This document shows positions 23,882 through 31,622 of a stretch of DNA of 64,000 bases, piece after piece (position 1 is the first letter of the stretch; every line of letters begins with the position of its first letter). The position numbers and the translations under genes are program-made. Below the pieces are notes generated by a model. That model saw nothing but the letters and a program-made list of their open reading frames with translations. It was not told the origin of the DNA and ran no database searches. Origin of the DNA: Prosthecobacter gellanilyticus (GTDB lineage: Bacteria; Verrucomicrobiota; Verrucomicrobiia; Verrucomicrobiales; Verrucomicrobiaceae); contig NZ_BKAG01000006.1 of NCBI RefSeq assembly GCF_007992435.1, forward strand, positions 153,321 to 217,320, in the 5' to 3' direction.

Positions 23882-25915
23882 ATGCCGCCCCGCCCTGACA
23901 CACCTCATGACCGCCCTGTGAAAGGGCCGAAGTGGGTGTCGCCATGGGGCTTTGATGATGAGTGGGAGGACGAGCAGCGGCGCTATGAGAAGGCGAGCCG
24001 TCCGCCTGAGCCGCCTCCGGCACCAGCGGCGAAAGCGCCCCCGAAAAAGGCGGTCCAGGAGACAGCTCCACCCGTGCGGGGTGGTCCGCCTGTGGAGGCT
24101 GCACCTGCTGCATCAACGCCAGATGCATCTGATCAAGCGGCAGCACCGCCGAAGGCCTCAGACGGGCGGCAGGTTTCCGCAAAGCCGCTGAGCGCGCCTG
24201 CGATCGTGAGTTTGCGTGAGGAGGTGTCTTCCGTGCTGGAGAAGGTGGAGGCTCAGGAGTCTGCGCCGGCTATGGTATCTGGGGAACCCGTGAGGAAGGC
24301 GACGCCTGCCGAGTTGAGGCTGGATGAGCGCTTTCGCCCGCCGGCAGATTTGCTGCTTCATCATGCGTCCGCTGCTGCGCCAGGTTCCGCATCTGCGCCA
24401 CCTCCTGTGGCAGTGCCGGTGCTGGCTTCGAAGCCTGCTGCATCTGCATCTGCAGCTGCTGCCACGTCAGCCGCTGCGCTGGTGGCCGTGCCTGCGCCGA
24501 AGACTGCTGCAGCGCCAGTGGCAGCGCCTCAGACAGAGATGAGCAGGAAGACATCTGCGGCTGAGATGCCGCAGGATCCACCCACGCAGAAACGACCCGC
24601 GCCGGTGCCGAACAGTGTGCGGCGGCAGAAGCCCGAGTCTGTTTTCCCATGGAGCACGGTGCTCACGGCGCTGCTAGGGTTGGCAGGCATCTTTTTGTTA
24701 GGCTCGATCTACTTCGTCGACGTGACCCCGGCTCCTGATGATGACCTGGCGCTGAATGTGGCCGCGGACACCGCGCCGAAGATCGCCGGGCCGGAACGGC
24801 TGGGGATGTTTTTACAAGCGGTGAACCGGCTGCCGGACACCCAGCTGGCTCTGAAACCTGCGTGGCTGTGGGAGGAGCGCATGCTGCAGAGTTTCATGCA
24901 GGGAAACAGCGCCGCGGTGGATGCGCTGCGTGACCTGCTGGGTGACTTTGACTGGCATCCGCATCACGCCGCGTGGCATGCGGAGGATCTGAGCGAGCAC
25001 GCCTCCTGGCCGCATGCGCGCCTCCTGCTGCAGGCACGGGTGGTGCACCTCATCCGCACCGGGCGGGAGCAGGCGGCGCTGGATGCCGCGCTGGATCTGG
25101 GCAGGCTGGCGCGTCGGCTGCAGGAGATGTGGTCCTGGCCCGGGTATGCGCAGCGTGCGCAGGAGCTGCACATGGCCTGTGTGCAGACCACGGCCCTGGT
25201 GCTGAAGGACACACGGCTGTCCTCTGCCGAACTGAAAGTGTGTCAGGATGATTTCATCACGCTCCTACCGTCTGACGAGCTGCTGCAAGGTGCGCTGAAC
25301 GGCCTGTATCTGCATGAGAAGAAGCTGCTCTTCGGCGAGAACAGCGGCGAGCCGCTGGACACGATGCCGAATGGTGTGCTGGGTGAGCGGCCGGGACGCC
25401 TCTTTTTCAAAAAGCAGGAGACGCTGGGCCTCTTCGCCGAGGCATGCCGGCAGCTGCGTGACAAGGTGGTGGAGGTGCCTTTCTCCGCCAGGAGCGCTGC
25501 CAGGCCTCTGGCGCGGAACCTGGCCTCGCTGTGGTTTCAGCCGAATGGCGCTGGCCAAACCTACTTTGCTCAAAAAATCGATGCTACCCGTGAGCTGCCG
25601 GAGCGGCATCACCTGGGCCACGCGCGGCATGCGCTGGTGCTCTCTCTCTTCGCCATCCGCCGCTCTCTGGCAGATCATCAGAAGCTGCCCTCAGGTCTCT
25701 CTGAGCTGCGTCCCCATTATCTGGCGGAGGTGCCGCTGGACCCTTACTCCGGCGAGCTGCCGCACTATGATCCACTGAACGGCGTGCTGTTTTCCGTGGG
25801 CGATGATTTCCGCGCCGAAGGAGGTCACATCACCGACCCGCCGATGATGGATCCCGCGGAACCGACACTGGAGCTGGGGATCGCCGTGGCGGTGCCCGTG
25901 CAGGCGGGGAAGTAG
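23882..25915 (+). CDS. Single-pass membrane protein with Ala/Pro-rich N-terminus, unknown function
   Basis: The protein has 677 residues. Residues 1-245 are Ala/Pro/Glu rich and probably disordered in the cytoplasm. One membrane helix lies at about 258-280 (TVLTALLGLAGIFLLGSIYFVD). The extracytoplasmic part is mostly helical (AWLWEERML, ALDAALDLGRLARRLQEM). It ends with a segment like VPLDPYSGELPHYD and LFSVGDDFRAEGG, a motif that I associate with uncharacterised planctomycete/verrucomicrobial envelope proteins. I assign no function. It begins 32 bases after rppH. Confidence 0.7.
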   Translation: MPPRPDTPHDRPVKGPKWVSPWGFDDEWEDEQRRYEKASRPPEPPPAPAAKAPPKKAVQETAPPVRGGPPVEAAPAASTPDASDQAAAPPKASDGRQVSAKPLSAPAIVSLREEVSSVLEKVEAQESAPAMVSGEPVRKATPAELRLDERFRPPADLLLHHASAAAPGSASAPPPVAVPVLASKPAASASAAAATSAAALVAVPAPKTAAAPVAAPQTEMSRKTSAAEMPQDPPTQKRPAPVPNSVRRQKPESVFPWSTVLTALLGLAGIFLLGSIYFVDVTPAPDDDLALNVAADTAPKIAGPERLGMFLQAVNRLPDTQLALKPAWLWEERMLQSFMQGNSAAVDALRDLLGDFDWHPHHAAWHAEDLSEHASWPHARLLLQARVVHLIRTGREQAALDAALDLGRLARRLQEMWSWPGYAQRAQELHMACVQTTALVLKDTRLSSAELKVCQDDFITLLPSDELLQGALNGLYLHEKKLLFGENSGEPLDTMPNGVLGERPGRLFFKKQETLGLFAEACRQLRDKVVEVPFSARSAARPLARNLASLWFQPNGAGQTYFAQKIDATRELPERHHLGHARHALVLSLFAIRRSLADHQKLPSGLSELRPHYLAEVPLDPYSGELPHYDPLNGVLFSVGDDFRAEGGHITDPPMMDPAEPTLELGIAVAVPVQAGK

Positions 25916-25985
25916 AAAGTGGCCTGCAGTGTGTTGTGTTGTGGGACGAAAGAGAAAGGCCTTTGATTTGGTGGCTTTTCCAAAG

Positions 25986-26059
25986 TGGCTACCCCTCAAG
26001 GACTCGAACCTTGAACAACAGAGTCAGAATCTGTTATGTTACCATTACACTAAGGGGTA
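25986..26059 (-). tRNA. tRNA-Gln (anticodon CTG), CCA encoded
   Basis: Folding the minus strand gives a full cloverleaf. The acceptor TACCCCT/AGGGGTA is followed by discriminator G and encoded CCA. The D stem is GTGT/ACAT, the anticodon stem ACAGA/TCTGT with loop TTCTGAC (anticodon CTG), and the T arm CAAGG/CCTTG with TTCGAGT. The variable loop has 4 bases. First base pair U1-A72 and discriminator G fit glutamine identity. Confidence 0.92.
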
Positions 26060-26181
26060 GTGTTTTTCGGCGGATGGCTATCCTGGCATGCTTCCAGCAT
26101 AGTGCAAGGGCTGTGTTTGAGCGGAAGGATGGAAAAATGTGCCTGAATGGACAGTCGATGGGGGACCTGAGACGAGCCCGC

Positions 26182-26231
26182 TGGCTATCCCTCGAGGACT
26201 CGAACCTTGAACAACAGAGGCAGAATCTGTT
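26182..26231 (-). pseudogene. Partial tRNA-Gln copy (3' half)
   Basis: About 50 bases repeat the anticodon arm, T arm, 3' acceptor strand and CCA of the tRNA-Gln at 25986-26059, with a few substitutions (GGGATAG for GGGGTAG, loop TTCTGCC). The 5' acceptor strand and D arm are missing. The break lies at the start of the anticodon stem, a frequent crossover site for tRNA-directed integrases, so this may be an attachment-site scar. A decayed tandem tRNA gene is the alternative. Confidence 0.75.
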
Positions 26232-26298
26232 GATGCTTCGCTTCTCGTGATCGCTCCCTATCAGAGGCGTTCATTCAACAAGCCACGATGTCGAAGCG

Positions 26299-26589
26299 TC
26301 AGGAAGCGGCGAGCTCTTTCCGGCAGGGCGGCGGCAGTCCGGTCAGAACGGCCTTCTCTTTGCCCCGTGTGGAGAGTGGGAACAGGCGCTGCTGATCGAG
26401 CTGGCCGTCTTCCGTGTAGATGCACAGGTAGCTACCGCTTCCTTCCAAAGACCGTGCTGCGGCGTGGATGGCCTGGGCACGGGTGCTGCCCACATAGATC
26501 TGGGTGGCAGTCTCCTCGGCAGGACGGAAGAGCACCCAAGCCTTGATGCCTGGGTGGTAACCCAGATGGTATTCCGTAAGCTGGACCAT
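26299..26589 (-). CDS. Small DUF2188-like protein
   Basis: The product has 96 residues. It has the pattern of DUF2188-type small proteins: an initial beta hairpin (YHLGYHPGIKAWVLF), then STRAQAIHAAARSLEG as a helix, then YLCIYTEDGQLDQQR. No function is known. The preceding gene on the same strand ends 6 bases away, so the two are probably translated from one message. An opposite-strand open frame of 99 codons covers the same DNA but shows no family features. Confidence 0.55.
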   Translation of the reverse strand: MVQLTEYHLGYHPGIKAWVLFRPAEETATQIYVGSTRAQAIHAAARSLEGSGSYLCIYTEDGQLDQQRLFPLSTRGKEKAVLTGLPPPCRKELAAS

Positions 26590-26595
26590 GGCCGT

Positions 26596-26838
26596 TCAGG
26601 TTAGGGAGAGGACTGCGGTGTCCACGGCCTCCGCGTGTTCCGTGGACATGTGGATTTCAAAGGCAGTCCGGGCCTGCTGGATGGCGGCTTCCTCAGCCTG
26701 TCTTACCGGGATGCCTTCGAAGCGGGTGTGGCAGATAGGGCAGCACCAGGAGGCCATGCCTTCTTTTCCGGGTTCGCTCAACAGGACAACCATGATGTTC
26801 TCCTTCCATTCCTCCAGCGTTTGGGGATCACTCTTCAT
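26596..26838 (-). CDS. Small CxxC/His zinc-finger-like protein
   Basis: From the ATG at 26838 the product has 80 residues. It contains WCCPICHTRFEG followed by EIHMSTEH, a C-x2-C...H-x4-H spacing that suggests a small zinc-binding fold. The N-terminal part is acidic and helical. The frame continues upstream to 26913, but the added residues look random. It precedes the DUF2188-like gene by 6 bases. Function unknown. Confidence 0.5.
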   Translation of the reverse strand: MKSDPQTLEEWKENIMVVLLSEPGKEGMASWCCPICHTRFEGIPVRQAEEAAIQQARTAFEIHMSTEHAEAVDTAVLSLT

Positions 26839-27153
26839 GTGGTGGGATCGCTCACTCGGGAAAGATTGGACGTCATGAGGAGTGCTTATCGGGGGCTCAG
26901 GCACCGCCAGCATCGGTGAACTTTTCCTTCATAACCTGGGTTTGATCCCCAACGGCACCTTGCTGGAGGAAGCGAGTCCGCTGGTCGCAGGGCTTGCACC
27001 TCAAAGATGCGTTTTGAACTTAGAATCGAGTCAGGAAAACACTACAGATATGTCAGGTGAATTTGGGTGGTCTGATGGGCGATGGGATAAAATACTCCCT
27101 CCTGATTATAGACGCCTAGGCATCCAAGTTTTATTATAACGCGAATATTAGAT
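26839..27153. other. AT-richer intergenic stretch with a possible small ORF
   Basis: There is no confident gene. One frame is open from a GTG at 26882 to 27139. An internal ATG at 27050 would give a 29-residue peptide (MSGEFGWSDGRWDKILPPDY at its start) ending 14 bases before the cysteine-peptidase-like gene. AGGAAA lies upstream of that ATG but at a long spacing. Whether it is translated cannot be decided. Confidence 0.35.
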
Positions 27154-27564
27154 ATGACTCTTGTTAGCCAACGTGATCAGTATGCCTGTGCTGCAGCCTG
27201 CGTTGAGTCCATCCAAAGGGATTGGGGTGGTCCCGCTCACAGGGTTTCACTGGTCAGCAGGAGTGAGGCTACCTTCCCTGTCGGTCGTTATGGCGGGAAA
27301 GTGGATGATCATAAATATCTCCGAGGCCTCTGCGCACGCTGCGGGCTGAAGTCGGGTGTGATGGACGATCCCAGTTTGTATTTTGATCCCGAGAAGGAGG
27401 CGCTCCTGGCTTATGTGCACTGGTATGCGGATGAGGATCAGAAGCAGTGTGTCCGCATCATGAAAGCCAAAGGTGACCAGGTGCTGGTGATGACTCCCCT
27501 GGATGCTGCGCTCCAGCTCATTCCTCGTGAATGGATTCAGGAAACGTTTCTGGTCTGGCGGTGA
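27154..27564 (+). CDS. Possible C39/papain-like cysteine peptidase-fold protein
   Basis: The product has 136 residues. The start resembles the C39 peptidase opening: Gln6 and Cys12 have the Gln-x5-Cys spacing in QRDQYACAAACVESI. A later DDHKYLRGLCARCGL helix and the DQVLVMTPLDAALQLIPREW end resemble the strand and DP-type ending of C39 domains. The catalytic histidine is not where expected (KQCVRIMK replaces the usual HxV), so activity is doubtful. No ABC transporter or bacteriocin precursor lies beside it. The call rests on weak pattern similarity. Confidence 0.4.
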   Translation: MTLVSQRDQYACAAACVESIQRDWGGPAHRVSLVSRSEATFPVGRYGGKVDDHKYLRGLCARCGLKSGVMDDPSLYFDPEKEALLAYVHWYADEDQKQCVRIMKAKGDQVLVMTPLDAALQLIPREWIQETFLVWR

Positions 27565-27573
27565 GCAAACAAT

Positions 27574-27974
27574 CTATTTCGAGTATCCGATCCAGATGAC
27601 ATCTCTGGGCCGGACTTCGAAGCGGGATCTGAGGGCTTTGTCCATCGCGACATTGCAGGCTCCATCATAGGGGGCTTCCGCCCGGTAGACGATGACGAAG
27701 AGGTTCTTGGGGTAGTCTTTGGGGCAAGAACCTTTCATGGTCTGCATCACCTCGGCGAGTGTCTTGGCAGCGGTAGGCTGGAGGATCTTTGCCAGGGCAT
27801 CTGGCTGACCACTCGCAGGCGCAGACCTCATGATCACATAGATGCGGTCTTTCAGAGGGATGGGGCTCTCTGCTTTGTCACCCACAGCGATCCCGCTGCG
27901 TGTACATACCAAGGACCTGCGAAAGTGTGTTGATGCAGAGCCAGACTGCAAAGGAGGATGAGGAATGGTTTCAT
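27574..27974 (-). pseudogene. Exported small protein split by a frameshift
   Basis: An ATG at 27974 starts a good signal peptide (MKPFLILLCSLALHQHTFAG). That frame stops after 40 codons. An overlapping frame carries what looks like the mature domain, from RRSLVCTRSGIAVGD through DRIYVIMRSAP to RPRDVIWIGYSK, ending at 27574. On its own it would need a TTG start inside the signal region. One single-base shift near 27900-27915 would join them into a protein of about 130 residues. This is either a real mutation or a sequencing error. No domain is recognised. Confidence 0.55.
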
Positions 27975-28057
27975 GGCAATGGGGGGCGAGGATGGTAATC
28001 GCGGCTCAGAATGAATGCATGATCTGCAGGTCACTAGGCTGGTTGGTTTAAAAATGG

Positions 28058-28744
28058 TTAGGTCAGCTCCTGCGTAATCGGCTTCACAGCCTTCACGGCC
28101 TCCGCATACTTCACACCGCTGGCGAGGCCGCGGTAGCGTGCCAGGATGGTCTTGGTGTCGGTGGCGGCGTCTTTCTGCGGATCAAAGGGGGCATTGCGCA
28201 CGAATGCCATGAGGCCGCCTAACCATTCGGTGACGGCGGGCCATTCGGCGGTGACATCGAAATACGTGTCGGGGGCGAAGTCGATGGTGTGGCCGGGGCC
28301 GTTGTCATACCAGTAGACTTCGCCAGGGCTGCGGACCTGGTCTTGGCCAAGCAGGCGCGCGGGCTGAAACAAAGCCGCGTGGCAGATGGCGCTCGTGGCT
28401 TCGTGATCGGGATGGCGATCCTTCGGCCAGAGCATGAAGGCGATGTCTGGCTGCACATCCGCCACGACCTGCGCCACGGCACGCTTGGCCTCCAGCGTGG
28501 CCTCGAAGCCCATGGAGGAGTAGTTCAGGAAACGCATCTCGATGCCGCGCTCCTTCGCCATGTCGATGGTCTTTTGCTTCAAGGCTTCCTCGCGACCTTT
28601 CACAGGCGGCCAGTTCGTGTAATCACCGATGAGGCTGAGAATGACCACGCGGTGATGTTGCTTCACCGCTTTCAAAAGTGTGCCAGGCAGTCCGAAGGGG
28701 CAGTCGTCATAATGGGCACCGAGGGCGAGGATGGTCTTGGGCAT
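28058..28744 (-). CDS. PIG-L family deacetylase (LmbE-like)
   Basis: This 228-residue cytosolic enzyme has the two PIG-L/LmbE signatures. LALGAHYDDCPFG near residue 8 is the AHxDD zinc motif. WPKDRHPDHEAT near residue 108 is the HPDHxxx motif. The family removes N-acetyl groups from GlcNAc-containing substrates using zinc. The length is normal. No thiol-cofactor or glycan pathway genes accompany it, so the substrate is unknown. It ends in TAA at 28058-28060. Confidence 0.85.
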   Translation of the reverse strand: MPKTILALGAHYDDCPFGLPGTLLKAVKQHHRVVILSLIGDYTNWPPVKGREEALKQKTIDMAKERGIEMRFLNYSSMGFEATLEAKRAVAQVVADVQPDIAFMLWPKDRHPDHEATSAICHAALFQPARLLGQDQVRSPGEVYWYDNGPGHTIDFAPDTYFDVTAEWPAVTEWLGGLMAFVRNAPFDPQKDAATDTKTILARYRGLASGVKYAEAVKAVKPITQELT

Positions 28745-28762
28745 GGGAGTAAAACGGAAAAT

Positions 28763-29689
28763 TTAGATGTCTTCCTTCGGCCAGGCGAGGAACTCGGAGA
28801 GGTGATTGGCGATCTTCTCGGGCTTTGCTTCGGCAGCTCGAGGGAGGTCGTCGCCGCCTCTATTGTAGACGGGAGGATCGTCGCTGCCGGGGAGGATCCA
28901 GTACTCATCATACTCGCCCTGGGCAAAGCACACGTAGCGCTGCGAGTCGCCTGGTGGCTGGCGGATGGCGTCCAGCGTGGCAGGGACGCGGTCCAAGATC
29001 ATGTGCAGCTCTTCGTCATTCTCCAGACCTTTGGGGTAGAGCATCCAGGGGCCCGGCTCATACCATTCAGAATCAGGGAAGTGCATGGCTTTGTAGGCGG
29101 CGGGCAAGGTCACGCCCAGCGTGGATTCGAGCGCCTCAAACTCAGGGTGTAAAAGGGCGTGCTCCCATTTCTCACGGGCTGCCTTGTCCTGCGCCTCGGT
29201 GGTGGTGGACATGCGCTTGAAGGGTAGCTGCAGGAGCTTCCAGCCCATGTAGATGAAGCCGAGGGAAAGGAAGACTCCCAGGAGACCAACAAAGAAGTCC
29301 TTGGGTGTCATCTCAGTATGATCGCCGAACAAGAGATTCATCAAAACAAGGATGCCCGTGCCCGCGCTGATCAGGCCGAAGAGCCAGCTTCCGATGAAGA
29401 TGATGATCCTGTAGAGCCAGGAAGAAGCTCCGTTTTGACTCTTCCAGTCCAGGTAGCTTTTCAGCTCGATGGCCTGCAGGATGCCGAGCGCGGGGCCGAC
29501 TAGCAGAAAGAGGATGTAGGCGATGGTCGTGATGACACCCTGGATGTTGGCGCCGATGTCTGACGGCCTAACCACAAAGATCCAAATGAGCGCCGCGCAC
29601 CAGGCGAGGAAGTTGATCAAGCAGCCGCGTTGCGCGCGCCTGCCTTCGCAGTGCAGATGCTTGAAGGGTTGCTGGTCCTGATTATTCAT
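28763..29689 (-). CDS. Membrane protein with C-terminal SMI1/KNR4 (SUKH) domain
   Basis: From the ATG at 29689 (MNNQDQQPF) the protein has 308 residues. There are about four membrane helices in residues 25-165: FLAWCAALIWIFVV, IAYILFLLVGPALGILQAI, IIIFIGSWLFGLI and FFVGLLGVFLSLGFIYMGW. After a charged linker the C-terminal 120 residues look like a SUKH domain: ALESTLGVTLPAAYKAMHF, then YEPGPWMLYPKGLEN and the YVCFAQGEYDEYWIL strand. SUKH proteins are often immunity proteins against polymorphic toxins. A membrane-anchored form is less common. No cognate toxin is evident next to it. The start was moved in from 29785. Confidence 0.65.
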   Translation of the reverse strand: MNNQDQQPFKHLHCEGRRAQRGCLINFLAWCAALIWIFVVRPSDIGANIQGVITTIAYILFLLVGPALGILQAIELKSYLDWKSQNGASSWLYRIIIFIGSWLFGLISAGTGILVLMNLLFGDHTEMTPKDFFVGLLGVFLSLGFIYMGWKLLQLPFKRMSTTTEAQDKAAREKWEHALLHPEFEALESTLGVTLPAAYKAMHFPDSEWYEPGPWMLYPKGLENDEELHMILDRVPATLDAIRQPPGDSQRYVCFAQGEYDEYWILPGSDDPPVYNRGGDDLPRAAEAKPEKIANHLSEFLAWPKEDI

Positions 29690-29827
29690 GAGGAGCTTTT
29701 GTTGAGTCACAACCTGTCGGCCGCAGCAAACGTGAGAATAGTCTTGGCCCTGAGCAATGCGGTGAACAGTCTTTTTTCCTGCCAAACTCCTTGCCCCGGT
29801 AGAAAAGTGGAAGCCAGAATAGCAGAC

Positions 29828-30046
29828 ATGAAGTTGTTGCCCGTATCTCGTCCTGAACTGATCAAGCGCTTTCGCGCTCTAGGGTGGCACGGGCCTGTTC
29901 CGGGTGGAAAACATCAGCACATGGTCAAGGGCGCGATACAGCTATCGATACCGAATCCCCATGGGGGCAAGGAGATCGGAGTTCATTTGCTCAAGATCAT
30001 CCTGGCTGAGGCAGGAATCTCTCGGGAGCAGTGGCTCAGGCTGTGA
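29828..30046 (+). CDS. hicA: HicA-type mRNA interferase toxin
   Basis: The 72-residue product matches the YcfA/HicA family. It has the dsRBD-like fold with GGKHQHMVKG containing the expected catalytic histidine (His29 or His31), then LSIPNPHGGKEI and LLKIILAEAGISREQWL. HicA toxins cleave mRNA and are blocked by HicB. The ATG at 29828 gives the family's usual N-terminus (MKLLPVSRPELIK). Unusually, the candidate antitoxin gene is on the opposite strand and converges on it, overlapping by 11 bases. Confidence 0.85.
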   Translation: MKLLPVSRPELIKRFRALGWHGPVPGGKHQHMVKGAIQLSIPNPHGGKEIGVHLLKIILAEAGISREQWLRL

Positions 30047-30275
30047 CTTCTTCCGGAAGTTTGAGCTTGGGCAAACCCATGCCACGACGAAGCGCCAGGA
30101 GAACCCATGCCTCCAAGGCTCCTGCGAGTTCCTTGAGAACCTCCCGCTTGTTCTCACCTGTGGCCAGCAGGCCGCGAAAACCAGGGATCTTGGCCACATA
30201 GCCTTCATCACCATCCAACTTCACCACTCGGGCGAGTTTGATGGCAAGTTGGCAATAGCGGCGAAGGTCGTTCAT
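30036..30275 (-). CDS. hicB: HicB-type antitoxin (short form)
   Basis: The 79-residue product has the HicB RNase H-like N-terminal fold: LARVVKLDGDEGYVAKIPGFRGLLATGE, then REVLKELAGALEAWVLLAL. The C-terminal RHH or HTH DNA-binding domain found in longer HicB proteins is absent, so autoregulation by this protein is unlikely. It is transcribed toward hicA, and the two stop regions overlap by 11 bases. HicA and HicB are normally co-directional, so this layout is odd. Confidence 0.8.
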   Translation of the reverse strand: MNDLRRYCQLAIKLARVVKLDGDEGYVAKIPGFRGLLATGENKREVLKELAGALEAWVLLALRRGMGLPKLKLPEEVTA

Positions 30276-30327
30276 GAAGGAAAGTATGATCGTGGAGGAT
30301 CAAAAGGCAATCTTGAAACACCACACA

Positions 30328-31422
30328 TCACTTCTTCGCCCGCACCTTGATCTCCACACGGCGGTTCAGGCCTTGCTCTTCCACTGTGCCGCTGGTGCTG
30401 ACGATCGGCTTGGTCTTGCCCATGCCGGCGGCCTGCACGCGATCCGTGCCCAGACGGAGGGAGTTTTGCAGCCACTGCACCACCGCGTTTGCTCGGCGGA
30501 GAGAGAGGTCCAGGTTAAACTGCTCACCACCAAAGCTGTCCGTGTGACCTTCCACGATGAAAAGGCTGTCCGGGTTCTTTTGAATCAGGAAGCCTAGCTT
30601 CATGAGGCTGAGGCGCGCGCCTTCAGCGAGCTGGTCACTGCCATACTCAAAGAGCAGATCCGTTGGCATCAGGATGGGGGCGGTGCTGCCGCCGAGAGCG
30701 CCACCACCGCCGCTGAGCAGGTCGTCGAGATTGCTGAAGCCTTTGACACGGGTGCCGGCGGCATCGCCCACGCCTTGTTTCTTCAGTTCGCCGACGAGAT
30801 CGGTATCGATGGAGCCCGAGGCGTCCTTGGGTTCGAGAGCACCGGCATCCAGCAGCATCTGTTTCTCTGAGACGGGCTTGGAGAGGATGTCCCGCCGCAC
30901 TTCGGCCATCGCGCTGCTGAGATCCGGGGCGGCCATGGCAGACTGCGGGGCCAGCAGAGCGGCCATGTCCATGTTACTGCCACGTGGGTTGCGGCCTTCA
31001 CCAGGATCACTCTGGCGGAGAAAATTCGTGACCTCCTTCACGTTAGGCGTCAGGTCGATCTCCTGGTTCTCAGGGATCATCTGAGCCTTGTCGAAGTTAT
31101 CCAGATTGGCCTCAAAGGACTTGATGTCCGGCTGCGTGCCCGGGGCAATCATTTCCGGGATCTCCTGGATGGCCTTTTGCTCCTGGAGCAGACGCGGGTC
31201 GATCTTGATGCGGTCCGGCACCTTCTTTTCCGGCACCGCGCGCATGGAGCTGCTGCCCATCACCATGCTGATTTTATCGATGCTCACATACAGCAGGCCG
31301 TGAAACCCGAAGGACAGGATGACCGCGAACATGATCCACCATTTCAGGCTCCAATCCTCGCGCGAGCGGAAGGCGGCGCGTGGGGTGCCATTCCAATTCG
31401 TGGTGGAGGAGAGCTGGGACAT
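30328..31422 (-). CDS. Membrane-anchored OmpA-like peptidoglycan-binding protein
   Basis: From the ATG at 31422 (MSQLSSTTNWNG) the protein has 364 residues. One membrane helix at about 28-47 (KWWIMFAVILSFGFHGLLYV) places the rest in the periplasm. The middle is low complexity with Ala/Gly/Met-rich stretches. The C-terminal OmpA/MotB domain includes LLFEYGSDQLAEGA, IVEGHTDSFGG and LSLRRANAVVQWL, with the Asp and Arg that bind diaminopimelate. The TonB/TolA-like layout suggests a role linking the inner membrane to peptidoglycan. It diverges from gnd across about 200 bases. Confidence 0.82.
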   Translation of the reverse strand: MSQLSSTTNWNGTPRAAFRSREDWSLKWWIMFAVILSFGFHGLLYVSIDKISMVMGSSSMRAVPEKKVPDRIKIDPRLLQEQKAIQEIPEMIAPGTQPDIKSFEANLDNFDKAQMIPENQEIDLTPNVKEVTNFLRQSDPGEGRNPRGSNMDMAALLAPQSAMAAPDLSSAMAEVRRDILSKPVSEKQMLLDAGALEPKDASGSIDTDLVGELKKQGVGDAAGTRVKGFSNLDDLLSGGGGALGGSTAPILMPTDLLFEYGSDQLAEGARLSLMKLGFLIQKNPDSLFIVEGHTDSFGGEQFNLDLSLRRANAVVQWLQNSLRLGTDRVQAAGMGKTKPIVSTSGTVEEQGLNRRVEIKVRAKK

Positions 31423-31622
31423 TGCGGGGCAGGGACGGGGTCGTGGTCGGGCTGGAGCTAGCGGGTAACATAGCACGCTACGCGCCAGCGGCATCTTCCA
31501 TTCTCGGGAAAAAGGGGCGGCTTTCCCCTGGCCGCCCCCAGGATCAGCCCGGCTCATGCCAGCCATGAGGAAAATCCCCTTTGCCAAAGGCCCCGAGGGG
31601 GGTAAGGCTCGCGCCCCCAAAT

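Noticed and set aside
25936..26250. A 104-codon plus-strand open frame
   Set aside because: It runs across the tRNA-Gln gene and its partial copy and has no protein features.
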